Positions 8,611 through 16,240 of a stretch of DNA of 64,000 bases are shown piece by piece. Origin of the DNA: Phycisphaerae bacterium (GTDB lineage Bacteria > Planctomycetota > Phycisphaerae > UBA1845 > UTPLA1). Made by a program: the position numbers and the translations under genes. The stretch spans positions 558,001 to 622,000 of the forward strand of contig DATEMU010000012.1 of assembly GCA_035275405.1 (NCBI GenBank), read 5' to 3'. Numbering within the stretch: the stretch's first letter is position 1; every line of letters starts with the position of its first letter. The notes beneath the pieces were generated by a model. The model did not search any database. It saw only the letters and a program-made list of their open reading frames with translations, and was not told the DNA's origin.

Positions 8611-9038
8611 TGGACAAGAAGCGCGTCATCATCCTCTGCACGGGCAACTCCTGCCGTTCGCAGATGGCCGAGGCATTTTGGCAGAAGCTCGGCGGCGATC
8701 GCTGGGAGGTGGTCAGCGCCGGCACCAAGCCGTCCGGCAGCGTGTCCAAGCTGGCAACCGCAGTGATGGCGGAAAAGGGGATCGACCTCAGCGGCCAGCA
8801 GAGTAAATCGGTCGATCCGTACGTGGGTCAGCGGTTCGACCTGGTGATAACGGTCTGCGGGGACGCCGAGCAAGAGTGCCCGACATTCCCGGGGGGGCGG
8901 AAACACATCCACCACGGCTTTGACGACCCGCCGAAGACACCAGGGACGGACGAGGACCGCCTGCGCGTCTGTCGGCGCGTACGGGATGAAATTGAAGCGA
9001 AAGTGAAGGAGTGGATCGCCTTGGAAGGCCGCTCCTGA
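8610..9038 (+). CDS. arsC: Arsenate reductase, thioredoxin-coupled (low-MW phosphatase fold)
   Basis: 142 aa starting at the ATG that overlaps the arsM stop. The P-loop CTGNSCRSQMAE near residue 10 supplies the nucleophilic cysteine and the CX5R signature. VCGDAEQEC, around residues 80-90, supplies the two further redox cysteines of the thioredoxin-dependent ArsC family, and DDPP is the general-acid loop. It reduces As(V) to As(III), giving substrate to ArsM and Acr3. The upstream in-frame extension to 8550 lies within arsM and was not used. Confidence 0.94.
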   Translation: MDKKRVIILCTGNSCRSQMAEAFWQKLGGDRWEVVSAGTKPSGSVSKLATAVMAEKGIDLSGQQSKSVDPYVGQRFDLVITVCGDAEQECPTFPGGRKHIHHGFDDPPKTPGTDEDRLRVCRRVRDEIEAKVKEWIALEGRS

Positions 9039-9084
9039 GGGCAAAAGACAGCGGATCGACCCAAGAAACGGTCGCAAGAATGGC

Positions 9085-9118
9085 TTGACCGGCGTCCCAC
9101 ATATGGTATAATTACCAT
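9085..9118 (+). promoter_or_regulatory. arsR2 promoter with embedded operator
   Basis: TTGACC (9085-9090), a 16-base spacer, and a consensus TATAAT (9107-9112). The -10 box lies inside an inverted repeat, ATGGTA-TAAT-TACCAT (9103-9118). The ATG at 9125 is 12 bases after the -10 box, leaving a 5' leader of only a few bases. Confidence 0.78.
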
Positions 9119-9124
9119 AGAGCC

Positions 9125-9454
9125 ATGAAGACGCGCCCCCGATATTCCCGTCAGCGTTACGAAGCCCGGGCCCGGATCGCCAAGGCCCTGGCCCATCCCA
9201 GTCGACTGATGATCCTGGAAGCCCTCGAAGCCCGTGAGATGTGCGTTTGCGAACTGACCGATCTAGTCGAGGTGGACCAATCCACGGTCTCCAAGCACCT
9301 TGCCATCCTTAAACAGGCGGGACTCGTGGATGACCGCAAGGAGGGCGTCATGGCCTTCTATCGCGTCAAAGTGTGCTGCCTGGGCGGCTTTTGGAAATGC
9401 ATCGAGACAGTCCTCTCCGAGAATCTCAAGACTCAACAAGCGGTTTTGCGATGA
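9125..9454 (+). CDS. arsR: ArsR-family metalloregulatory repressor 2
   Basis: 109-aa winged-helix repressor. ALAHPSRLMILEAL is followed by MCVCEL, the classic ArsR alpha-3 As(III)-binding motif with two cysteines, and the helix VDQSTVSKHLAILKQAGL; a further CC pair lies in VKVCCLGGFW. It differs clearly from repressor 1 in its cysteine arrangement. Its own promoter carries ATGGTATAATTACCAT, and a very similar palindrome precedes arsP, so it probably controls both itself and the arsP-arsEFG genes. Confidence 0.92.
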   Translation: MKTRPRYSRQRYEARARIAKALAHPSRLMILEALEAREMCVCELTDLVEVDQSTVSKHLAILKQAGLVDDRKEGVMAFYRVKVCCLGGFWKCIETVLSENLKTQQAVLR

Positions 9455-9489
9455 AAAACGACACGATCTTCATCTTATTTGCTCAATTC

Positions 9490-9524
9490 ATGGCTATATA
9501 GCCATATTGGCATATATATTGCCA
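9490..9524 (+). promoter_or_regulatory. Tandem palindromes upstream of arsP (probable ArsR2 operators)
   Basis: ATGGCTATATAGCCAT (9490-9505) is a perfect 16-base palindrome sharing the ATGG-N8-CCAT frame of the arsR2 operator. Directly after it comes TGGCA-N7-TGCCA (9508-9524). Both are AT-rich at the centre, where the -10 region of the arsP promoter is likely to lie; I could not fix the exact -35/-10 pair. Confidence 0.7.
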
Positions 9525-9552
9525 GGAAACACTCCCGCAAGGAGTGACTGCA

Positions 9553-10905
9553 ATGAAATCCAAGCAGATCAAGATCTTCGCGGCGTTCTTAGCCATTTTT
9601 CTCACCGCGTACTTCCTCCCGTTGGCCAACCCCAGGGTCGAGACCGCCGTCATCGAAGCGTTCAAGCTGCTCCAGTGGTATGCGCGGAATCACACCCTCG
9701 CCTGCGTGGTCCCCGCGCTCTTCATTGCGGGCGGCATTATCACGTTTCTCTCGCAGGCGTCGGTCATGCGCTACCTGGGGCCGACGTCGAACAAACTCGC
9801 GGCTTACACGGTCGCGTCCGTTGCCGGCGTCGTGCTGGCGGTCTGTTCGTGCAGCGTTTTGCCGATGTTCGCCGGTATTTATCAACTCGGCGCGGGGCTC
9901 GGACCGGCTTCCGCGTTTCTCTACTCCGGCCCGGCGATCAACATCCTGGCGATTTTTCTGACCGCCCGCGTGCTGGGTTTTGACATCGGTTTGTGGCGGG
10001 CCGTCGGCGCGATCGGCTTTGCCTTTATCGTCGGCCTCGGCATGGCGGCGATTTTTCGAAAGAGCGAACGCCGAAAAGCCGAAGCGGCGGCGCTGTTGCC
10101 TGATCTGCCATCGGACGGCCGACGCGGATGGCAGAGTGCGTTGCTTCTCTTGGCCATGGTCGGCTTCCTCGTCTTCTCCGACTGGTTCAACCCCGGCGAT
10201 GCCCTTGTGAAGCGCGCCGATGGCAAGGAGGTTCGCGGCGTCGTTCTTCAAGAGATGCGCGACGAGGTCATGATCCAGGTCCAGGAGTCCACCGGCACGC
10301 TTCGCGCAGGCGACCGACTAACGCTGCCAAAGTCGGAGATCGCCGCCGTGGTCGAGGCGAAGTCGTGGGTCATGGACGTGTATCACATTCGCTGGCTGCT
10401 CGCGGGCCTTTGTGGGCTGAGCGTTGCGGCGATGACGTGGCGGTGGGTGCAGCGCGACGAGTTCAAACTGTGGATGCACAACACGTGGGACTTTGCCAAG
10501 CTGCTGGTTCCGCTGCTCTTTGGCGGCGTGTTCGTTGTCGGGTTCATTTCCGCGCTGCTTCCCGACAAACAAATCGGACAGCTCGTCGGTGATAACGGGT
10601 TACGCTCAAACTTGGTCGCATCCGTTGTCGGCGCTCTCTTCTACTTCGCGACACTGACGGAAGTGCCCATCGTTCAGGCGCTCATGGAGCATGGCATGGC
10701 GAAGGGGCCTGCGCTGGCGCTCTTGCTCGCCGGACCGGCACTGTCGCTGCCGAATATGCTGGTCCTGGTCAAGGTCATGGGTGCGAAAAAGACGGCGGCG
10801 TTCAGCCTGATCATTGTGGTGGTTGCCACGGCAGTCGGGATGATCTACGGCGCCACACAAGATGGCGCAGGGAACACAATAGCGAGCATTGGAGAACGGC
10901 CATGA
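9553..10905 (+). CDS. arsP: Organoarsenical efflux permease, ArsP family (DUF318/YraQ type)
   Basis: 450-aa membrane protein. ATG 9553 is preceded by AAGGAG (9539-9544, 8-base gap). Two halves of hydrophobic helices each carry a conserved signature: VLAVCSCSVLPMFAGIYQ with GPAINILAI in the first, and TEVPIVQALMEHGM with AGPALSLPNMLVL in the second. Between them is a soluble loop of about 70 residues (~215-280). ArsP proteins export trivalent methyl and aromatic arsenicals; the SCS cysteines of the first half are candidate As(III) ligands. The arsM product would be a natural substrate. Its stop overlaps the next gene by ATGA. Confidence 0.88.
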   Translation: MKSKQIKIFAAFLAIFLTAYFLPLANPRVETAVIEAFKLLQWYARNHTLACVVPALFIAGGIITFLSQASVMRYLGPTSNKLAAYTVASVAGVVLAVCSCSVLPMFAGIYQLGAGLGPASAFLYSGPAINILAIFLTARVLGFDIGLWRAVGAIGFAFIVGLGMAAIFRKSERRKAEAAALLPDLPSDGRRGWQSALLLLAMVGFLVFSDWFNPGDALVKRADGKEVRGVVLQEMRDEVMIQVQESTGTLRAGDRLTLPKSEIAAVVEAKSWVMDVYHIRWLLAGLCGLSVAAMTWRWVQRDEFKLWMHNTWDFAKLLVPLLFGGVFVVGFISALLPDKQIGQLVGDNGLRSNLVASVVGALFYFATLTEVPIVQALMEHGMAKGPALALLLAGPALSLPNMLVLVKVMGAKKTAAFSLIIVVVATAVGMIYGATQDGAGNTIASIGERP

Positions 10906-11153
10906 AAATTGAAATCCTCGGAACCGGTTGTGCGAAGTGCAATATGCTGGAGGCCGCCGCCAAATCGGCCGCCAACAAGCTCGGCATCGCCTACGAAATT
11001 GAGCACATCAAGGACATTAATGAGTTCATCAAGCGCGGGATCATGATGACCCCGGCATTGGTTGTCGATGGCCAAGTTAAAGTAAGTGGCGTCGTCCCCA
11101 GTGAGACGGAACTGACACAGATGTTGTCCAATGTCGGACCTACCGTGCGGTAG
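10902..11153 (+). CDS. arsE: Small thioredoxin-fold redox protein (ArsE-like)
   Basis: 83-aa thioredoxin-like protein of the redox-active disulfide protein 2 type: ILGTGCAKCNMLE gives the CxxC active site near residue 10, and MMTPALVVDG contains the cis-Pro loop. It overlaps the arsP stop. In arsEFG clusters this small protein partners ArsF, reported to act on nitro-aromatic arsenicals. The name comes from the arsE-arsF-arsG order; the sequence alone says only thioredoxin family. Confidence 0.72.
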   Translation: MKIEILGTGCAKCNMLEAAAKSAANKLGIAYEIEHIKDINEFIKRGIMMTPALVVDGQVKVSGVVPSETELTQMLSNVGPTVR

Positions 11154-11187
11154 ACCTGCGCGAGGGCGTGCATGAAGAGGAATGGCC

Positions 11188-11673
11188 ATGAAGCAAATCG
11201 GAACCGTCGTATTGCTGTTGTTCGTCGCAACGAGCGTTGTTTTTCTGGCGATCAAAGAAAGCCGCAATGACCCGAGCCCGGTGGAACCGCAGGCCGCGGC
11301 CAATACGCCGGCTACCCCTGCGCCGGAGGCCGGGCATGTCATCGCGGTGTACTACTTCCACGGCGATTTCCGCTGCAAGAAATGCCTCGCCATGGAGGCG
11401 TACACGCGGGAGGCCGTCCAGAAGATGCTGGCCGATCAAATCCGCGGTGGAACGGTCCAGTGGCGAGTCGCCAACTTCGACCAGAAGGAAAACGAGCATT
11501 TCGTTCAGGATTACGCCCTAACCGCCAGCGCCGTCGTGCTGGTCGAGATGGAAGGGTCCAAGGCCCGTCGGTGGAAGAATCTGGACAAGATCTGGGACCT
11601 CGTCGGCGATGAGGCATCGTTTAAAGAGTACATCGTGGCGGAAACACGCGGCATGTTGGAGCGCGGTTCATGA
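11188..11673 (+). CDS. arsF: ArsF-family membrane-anchored thioredoxin-like protein
   Basis: About 161 aa with an N-terminal membrane anchor (IGTVVLLLFVATSVVFLAI), a Pro/Ala-rich linker, and a thioredoxin-like domain (VIAVYYFHGDFRCKKCLAME) with a CxxC motif. The family is named after a subunit of a nitrophenyl-compound nitroreductase in arsEFG operons. The ATG at 11188 has GAGG seven bases upstream; the in-frame ATG at 11182 is too close to it. The stop overlaps the next start. The domain probably faces the periplasm. Confidence 0.78.
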   Translation: MKQIGTVVLLLFVATSVVFLAIKESRNDPSPVEPQAAANTPATPAPEAGHVIAVYYFHGDFRCKKCLAMEAYTREAVQKMLADQIRGGTVQWRVANFDQKENEHFVQDYALTASAVVLVEMEGSKARRWKNLDKIWDLVGDEASFKEYIVAETRGMLERGS

Positions 11674-12362
11674 GCGGAGAGTTCCTCATCGCGATCGGCA
11701 CCGCCGCTTGGCTTGGGATCCTGACCTCGATCAGCCCCTGTCCGTTGGCCACGAACGTTGCGGCCGTCTCGTTCATCGCCCGGCGGGTCGAAAAACCGCG
11801 GGCCGCTCTGGCGACCGGGTTGCTTTACGCCGTGGGGCGAAGTGCGGTTTATGTCGTGCTGGGGGCGCTGCTGGTCGCCAGCGTCCTGGCCGCCCCATCC
11901 GTTTCTCATTGGCTGCAAAAGTACATGAACAAGATTCTGGGCCCGCTCTTGATTCTCGTCGGGATGATCTTGTTGGATTGGATACACTTTCGCATCGGCG
12001 ATGGGCGGCTGGGACAGCGCGTCGGCGAGCGCGTTCGGAACTGGGGCGTATGGGCGGGGCTGGCACTGGGTGTTGTATTTGCGATGTCGTTCTGCCCGTC
12101 GTCAGCCGCACTCTTTTTTGGAAGCCTGGTCCCGCTGTCGGTGCGGGCCGAGTCTCCACTCATGCTGCCGGCGGTCTACGGCGTCAGTACGGCCTTGCCG
12201 GTCATCGTCTTCGCGGTTTTGATCGCATTCAGCGCCCGGGCCGTGGGCCGCGCCTTCGAGCGCGTCGCCATCTTTGAAGGCTGGGCACGGCGGATCACCG
12301 GGGCGATCTTCGTGCTGATCGGCATCTATTTTTCACTGCGGTTTATCTTCGGTGTGGTTTGA
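11670..12362 (+). CDS. arsG: ArsG-family aromatic arsenical efflux permease (CcdA/DsbD-like)
   Basis: 230-aa membrane protein with about six hydrophobic helices in the two-fold CcdA/DsbD transmembrane arrangement. Key motifs are TSISPCPLATNVAAVSFI in the first half and MSFCPSSAALFFGSLVPL in the second, each with one cysteine followed by Pro, as in DsbD-like transporters. ArsG proteins are described as permeases for trivalent aromatic arsenicals. It follows arsF with a 4-base overlap. A role as electron conduit for the ArsE/ArsF thioredoxins is an alternative that its fold would also allow. Confidence 0.8.
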   Translation: MSGEFLIAIGTAAWLGILTSISPCPLATNVAAVSFIARRVEKPRAALATGLLYAVGRSAVYVVLGALLVASVLAAPSVSHWLQKYMNKILGPLLILVGMILLDWIHFRIGDGRLGQRVGERVRNWGVWAGLALGVVFAMSFCPSSAALFFGSLVPLSVRAESPLMLPAVYGVSTALPVIVFAVLIAFSARAVGRAFERVAIFEGWARRITGAIFVLIGIYFSLRFIFGVV

Positions 12363-12437
12363 CGGTACGAATCGCGGGCGTATTCTACGATTCATCGGTC
12401 CAAGAAACTCCGTAGGGCAATTGGTGTAATTGTTTCC

Positions 12438-13586
12438 ATGATGGGCGAAAAAGAAATCCGACGTCTTAATGTCTTTGAGCGCTACCTCACCCTCTGGGTT
12501 GGCCTTTGCATGGTCGTCGGTGTCGCCTTGGGCAAACTCCTGCCCGGATTGATCGATGCGCTTCGTCGTTTGGAATTTGGCGGCGGCAGCCAGATCAATA
12601 TCCCCATCGCCGTGCTGATCTGGCTCATGATCTACCCGATGATGCTGAAAGTGGACTTCGCGTCCGTGCTCGGCGTGGGCAAGCGGCCCAAGGGCCTCAT
12701 CATCACCTGCTTTGTGAACTGGCTCGTCAAGCCGTTCTCCATGGCGCTCATCGGCTATGTCTTTTTCAAACACCTGTTCCTTCCGTGGATCGGCGCGGAA
12801 CTGGCCGATCAATACATCGCCGGCGTCATCATCCTCGCCGCCGCACCGTGCACCGCGATGGTCTTTGTCTGGAGCTACCTGACACGAGGAGATGCGGCGT
12901 ACACGCTCGTGCAGGTTTCGGTCAACGATCTGCTGATGCTGGTCCTCTTCGCCCCGATTGTCACTATTCTGATCAGCGGGGCGTCGGCGCTGACCGTGCC
13001 GTTCATGGTGCTGGTCTATGCCGTGATCTGCTTCATCGTCATCCCGCTGGCGGCGGGAGTGGTTACTCGGATGGTGCTGATCCGCAGGCAAGGGGCGTCG
13101 TGGTTTGAGAATTCGTTCCTGCCGCGATTCCACCCGATCGCCGTGCTGTCGCTACTGGCAACGCTGGTGCTGATCTTCGCCTTTCAGGCGGACAACATCA
13201 CAGGCCGATCATTCCACGTCCTGTTGATCGCGGTCCCTATCACGATCCAGGTCTTTTTCAACTCGTCGCTGGTGTACGGACTAATGAAGCTCTTCCACGT
13301 GCCGCACAGCGTTGCCGCGCCGGGCGCGCTGATTGGCGCAAGCAATTTCTTCGAGTTGGCGGTCGCTACCGCAATCGCGTTGTACGGCCCGGAATCCGGC
13401 GCGGCCCTGGCGACCGTTGTAGGGGTGCTCGTCGAAGTGCCGGTCATGCTCAGCGTCTGTGCATTTTGCAACCGTACGCGGGGCTGGTTTGATGCCGCGA
13501 GTCCCGAAGAGTGTCCCGAACCCACCCCCGGGTGCTGTACGAACTGGCAATCTTATCAGTCGGATGCCCGCCCGGCTGGTGTTTAG
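12438..13586 (+). CDS. acr3: Arsenite efflux transporter, ACR3 family
   Basis: 382-aa ten-helix carrier: RLNVFERYLTLWVGLCMVVG, LIWLMIYPMMLKVDF, CFVNWLVKPFSMALIGYVFF, and the conserved ILAAAPCTAMVFVWS, whose cysteine is essential in studied ACR3 proteins, followed by GASNFFELAVATAIALYG. It exports As(OH)3 using the proton motive force. It lies 75 bases after arsG, so it may belong to the same transcript, although TGTAAT at 12425-12430 lies seven bases before the ATG and could be a local -10. The C-terminus carries extra cysteines (EECPEPTPGCC). Confidence 0.95.
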   Translation: MMGEKEIRRLNVFERYLTLWVGLCMVVGVALGKLLPGLIDALRRLEFGGGSQINIPIAVLIWLMIYPMMLKVDFASVLGVGKRPKGLIITCFVNWLVKPFSMALIGYVFFKHLFLPWIGAELADQYIAGVIILAAAPCTAMVFVWSYLTRGDAAYTLVQVSVNDLLMLVLFAPIVTILISGASALTVPFMVLVYAVICFIVIPLAAGVVTRMVLIRRQGASWFENSFLPRFHPIAVLSLLATLVLIFAFQADNITGRSFHVLLIAVPITIQVFFNSSLVYGLMKLFHVPHSVAAPGALIGASNFFELAVATAIALYGPESGAALATVVGVLVEVPVMLSVCAFCNRTRGWFDAASPEECPEPTPGCCTNWQSYQSDARPAGV

Positions 13587-13647
13587 CGTTAGGAGACGAG
13601 GGGGCGCCCGTTTTGGTACAATGTCACCCGGGGAGTGAACCTGCTCC

Positions 13648-14244
13648 ATGATCCTACGCACCATTCTATCCATCGCGATGCTCGTGCCTGCCCTGCCAAC
13701 AGAGGCGGATTGCGGCGAATGCCCCTTCACGTCCGTCGAAGAGTGCCGAGTGTGGTTGGACGCATGCTGCGGCGCGGGGAACGACGTGGAGACGATTTGC
13801 GGATTTGCCTGCATTGAGACTACGGGCGACGAAAACGAGGCATGCGCTGGCGTGAGTTGTACGGAAGGGGACCGAAGCGAGTGCTCTTCGAACGAATCGT
13901 GCTGCTCCGCGGAGCCGTATGAGCCCGGCGTGGCGGGATGTGAATCGTTGTGTTCAAGCGAAGACCCGCCGATCGGCGAGGCCGCCGAGCCTTCTGCAAG
14001 CGACGATGAGCCCGTCTGTCTTTGGTGCGTGTGTTGCCCGATGGGGCGTCCGCGACCGCCGGAGCCGCAATCCGCGCCGATCACGCAACGTGCGTCGCCG
14101 GAAAAAGAGAAGGCGAGCAACGACTCGGGTTCGCGGCGCGTCGAGCCGCCGGCCATGTCGACCTTGCTGCTCGCTTTCGCCCGCCTAAACCATTTCGTTC
14201 CCCCCGATTCTCGCCAGGCGATGCTGTGCGTCTGGCGGAATTGA
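13648..14244 (+). CDS. Cysteine-rich exported protein of the arsenic island
   Basis: 198 aa with a short signal-like N-terminus (LRTILSIAMLVPALPTEA) and 19 cysteines, including three CC pairs (DACCGAG, ESCCSAE, CVCCPMG). The middle is acidic and rich in Ser and Glu; the C-terminus is basic and proline-rich. The start has GGGGAG about 12 bases upstream. It lies 61 bases after acr3 on the same strand. No family is recognised. Dense thiols in an exported protein next to arsenite efflux suggest metal(loid) binding, but this is inference; a disulfide-rich structural protein is possible. Confidence 0.6.
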   Translation: MILRTILSIAMLVPALPTEADCGECPFTSVEECRVWLDACCGAGNDVETICGFACIETTGDENEACAGVSCTEGDRSECSSNESCCSAEPYEPGVAGCESLCSSEDPPIGEAAEPSASDDEPVCLWCVCCPMGRPRPPEPQSAPITQRASPEKEKASNDSGSRRVEPPAMSTLLLAFARLNHFVPPDSRQAMLCVWRN

Positions 14245-14381
14245 TTCTTTCACCGGCATTGCCGGAATTCACATTCATGTAGTTTTGCGATCGATCGCGC
14301 GCGGCGTAGATGGCCGTGCCGTGTGGGCGGCCGCGCCGGCGCGCAAATCTCAATCAAGCCTTAACTCTGAAAGGAGTTTTC

Positions 14382-14990
14382 ATGTTGAATCGATATTTGC
14401 TTTGTCTCTGTTGTTCAGGACTGATGCTTGGCCTTGCGGCGCCCGCCTCGGCGGCGGTCGCGTCGTTGGGCGATGGTGATTCGGCCGCCGAATGTCGGGA
14501 GGTCGACAATTCGACGTGCCGTTCGTCATGTCAATCGTCAGGTGAGTCCACGTGCCGCCCGAAGGCGGTGTCGTGCGCTTCTGGCTGTGAAGACGCATGC
14601 GAACGCTCGTGCCGCGAGGCCATTCGCACGGCCTGCGGCGATTCGTGCGATGAGGAGTGCATTGATCGGTGCGCTCGCGCATGCGCCAGGGAGTGCGCGC
14701 GACGGTGCGCCGAGAAATGCTCATCGCCTTGCGAGGAGAGGTGCGGCGGGAATCGCTCCGCCGTCTCTCGGGAGGCCTGCGGCCCGCGCGACTGCCCGGC
14801 GAGGGGCCGATGCGATCGGGAATGCTCGATTCGCATCGTCTGCGGCGCGTCGTGTGGCGCGGCCCGTGCTTGCTCGCCCGCCGGGCAAGCGCGATGCGCT
14901 TCGGCATGCGATGATTCGCAGCGATGCAGCAGCCGGAGGTCCTGCTCCGACAAGCAATGTGAATCGTCTGCGAAGGCGTGTTGCCGGTAA
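14382..14990 (+). CDS. Exported protein with long CxxxC array
   Basis: 202 aa with AAGGAG five bases before the ATG. The signal peptide ends near APASA (residue ~24). It has 35 cysteines. Between residues 65 and 121, 14 cysteines fall at exact 4-residue spacing with a single gap at 81 (e.g. CIDRCARACARECARRC). CxxxC spacing places thiols along one face of a helix, as in four-helix copper-storage (Csp) proteins, but the array is longer than in those I know. Residues between cysteines are mostly Arg, Glu, Asp and Ser. Probably a periplasmic metal(loid) sink or disulfide-stabilised protein; the function is not established. Confidence 0.65.
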   Translation: MLNRYLLCLCCSGLMLGLAAPASAAVASLGDGDSAAECREVDNSTCRSSCQSSGESTCRPKAVSCASGCEDACERSCREAIRTACGDSCDEECIDRCARACARECARRCAEKCSSPCEERCGGNRSAVSREACGPRDCPARGRCDRECSIRIVCGASCGAARACSPAGQARCASACDDSQRCSSRRSCSDKQCESSAKACCR

Positions 14991-15026
14991 CAAACCGGTA
15001 GAACGCTAGTCGTTCGAGAAAACCGC

Positions 15027-15062
15027 GGCCGGGTTCGGTCTCGACACGAGCCGAATCCGGCC
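15027..15062. terminator. Strong hairpin between convergent genes
   Basis: A 12-bp stem, GGCCGGGTTCGG paired with CCGAATCCGGCC (one G-T pair), encloses a 12-base loop that can itself form CTCG-ACA-CGAG. It lies between the cysteine-rich gene and the convergent channel gene. There is no clean T-tract, so it may be a bidirectional pausing or terminator hairpin. Confidence 0.6.
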
Positions 15063-15089
15063 GAAATTCTTGACGATATGCATCGCGCA

Positions 15090-15812
15090 CTACCGCTTCT
15101 TCTTTTCCGCGATGAAGCCCTCGTAGAGAACGGCCGCGAACACTGCCCCGATGATCGGGCCGATCCAATAGACCTGTTGCTGGGCCCAGAAGTTCGAGAA
15201 GTTGCCGGAGACGAATGCGACGATGCCCGGGCCGAACGTCCGCGCGGGGTTCATGGAGGCCCCGGTCAACGGCCCGCCGACGAGGATATCCGCCGCTATC
15301 GTCAGGCCGATTCCAAAGCCGCCGATCTTCGGGGCGCGGGGGTCGACCGCCGTATAGAAGACCGCGGTGAGCAGCAGAAACGTCAAACACGCCTCAATCA
15401 CAATAGCCTTGACCGTCGTGACCGGATCGCCGTAGGTCGGTGTGCCCAAGTTGCAGACGGCGACCGCGCTTTTGCCGTCCGCCGTCATCATGCCTTTGAA
15501 AATCGCCAATACTAGCATCCCGGCGATCGTCGCACCGACGAGTTGCGCAAGAATGTAAGCGATCGCGTTCGGCAGATTGATCCGCCTCGTGGCCAGCATC
15601 GCGACCGTCACGGCCGGGTTCACATGTCCGCCGGAGATGTTCATCGTCGCCGACACCGCGACGGAGAGCGCAATGCCGTGTGCGATGGCGACCCCAAGTA
15701 GACCCTCGTAACCCGCCCCTTTCAATGTCGCGAGGCAGATAGAGCCAGCCCCGAGGAAGCAAAGAATAAAGGTCCCGACGGCTTCGGCAGTAAGTTTTTT
15801 CAAGTCCGGCAT
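15090..15812 (-). CDS. MIP-family channel (aquaporin), possibly arsenite-conducting
   Basis: 240 aa, six transmembrane helices and both half-helix signatures: GGHVNPAVTVAM (residues ~62-73) and TGASMNPARTFGPG (~182-195), with the selectivity-filter Arg in NPAR. By hand comparison with AqpZ, the water-filter histidine position seems to be Ile, suggesting a wider or non-strict water pore. Aquaporins of the AqpS type sit in some ars operons and pass As(OH)3, and this gene lies convergent to the arsenic island. That link is contextual; an ordinary water or neutral-solute channel is the default reading. Confidence 0.85.
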   Translation of the reverse strand: MPDLKKLTAEAVGTFILCFLGAGSICLATLKGAGYEGLLGVAIAHGIALSVAVSATMNISGGHVNPAVTVAMLATRRINLPNAIAYILAQLVGATIAGMLVLAIFKGMMTADGKSAVAVCNLGTPTYGDPVTTVKAIVIEACLTFLLLTAVFYTAVDPRAPKIGGFGIGLTIAADILVGGPLTGASMNPARTFGPGIVAFVSGNFSNFWAQQQVYWIGPIIGAVFAAVLYEGFIAEKKKR

Positions 15813-16201
15813 GGCTCATGTCCTCATGTTGGGCATCATTCGCGGGTGCGGGCGGATTGGCCCTGGACTTCGCTCAAGAGAGCCGAGTTCGGCCACCGAC
15901 CCATTAATCCGATGCGAATACACCGAAATCGTTGAGCGGAAGTATGGCTGGGTAGTGTTTCGTGTCAAGCCCCCCTTTGTAGTGCCTTTCGAATTGCCCC
16001 AACCGCTGGGCGCGTCCCGATCGATTTCGGGTGGTGTATCCTGTCGGGTTGGAATTGAATCAGGAAGATCGTCCGCCATTCACCGTTTTCTCCGTCGTTC
16101 GTGACCCCCTGTAACATCCGACCAGGCTCGCGGCCCGTGACGCCTCAAACCCCGGAAGCATAAATAGTTGCGAGCCTCAAAGGGATGGGGGGAATCCCAA
16201 C
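15813..16201. other. Intergenic region between divergent aquaporin and fur genes
   Basis: About 390 bases with no supported gene. Short ORFs here have no coding character. It should hold the promoter of the minus-strand channel gene. No strong hairpin or repeat was recognised. Confidence 0.5.
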
Positions 16202-16234
16202 TTGACGGGCGCTCCGCGATGCTAATAATTACCA
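16202..16234 (+). promoter_or_regulatory. fur-family gene promoter with a Fur/PerR-like box
   Basis: TTGACG (16202-16207) is followed by a -10 region within TAATAATTA (16223-16231). TGCTAATAATTACCA (16220-16234) matches the 7-1-7 Fur box TGATAATNATTATCA with one mismatch per arm, and its centre TAAT-A-ATTA is perfect. The ATG at 16241 lies about ten bases after the -10 box without a Shine-Dalgarno sequence. Confidence 0.68.
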
Positions 16235-16240
16235 ACTGAT

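Noticed and set aside
9039-9084. Terminator after arsC
   Set aside because: No stable hairpin with a T-tract was found before the arsR2 promoter.
14380-15390. 336-codon minus-strand ORF across the CxxxC gene and channel gene
   Set aside because: The sense frames have a signal peptide and NPA motifs; this frame is Arg/Pro-rich and crosses the terminator hairpin.
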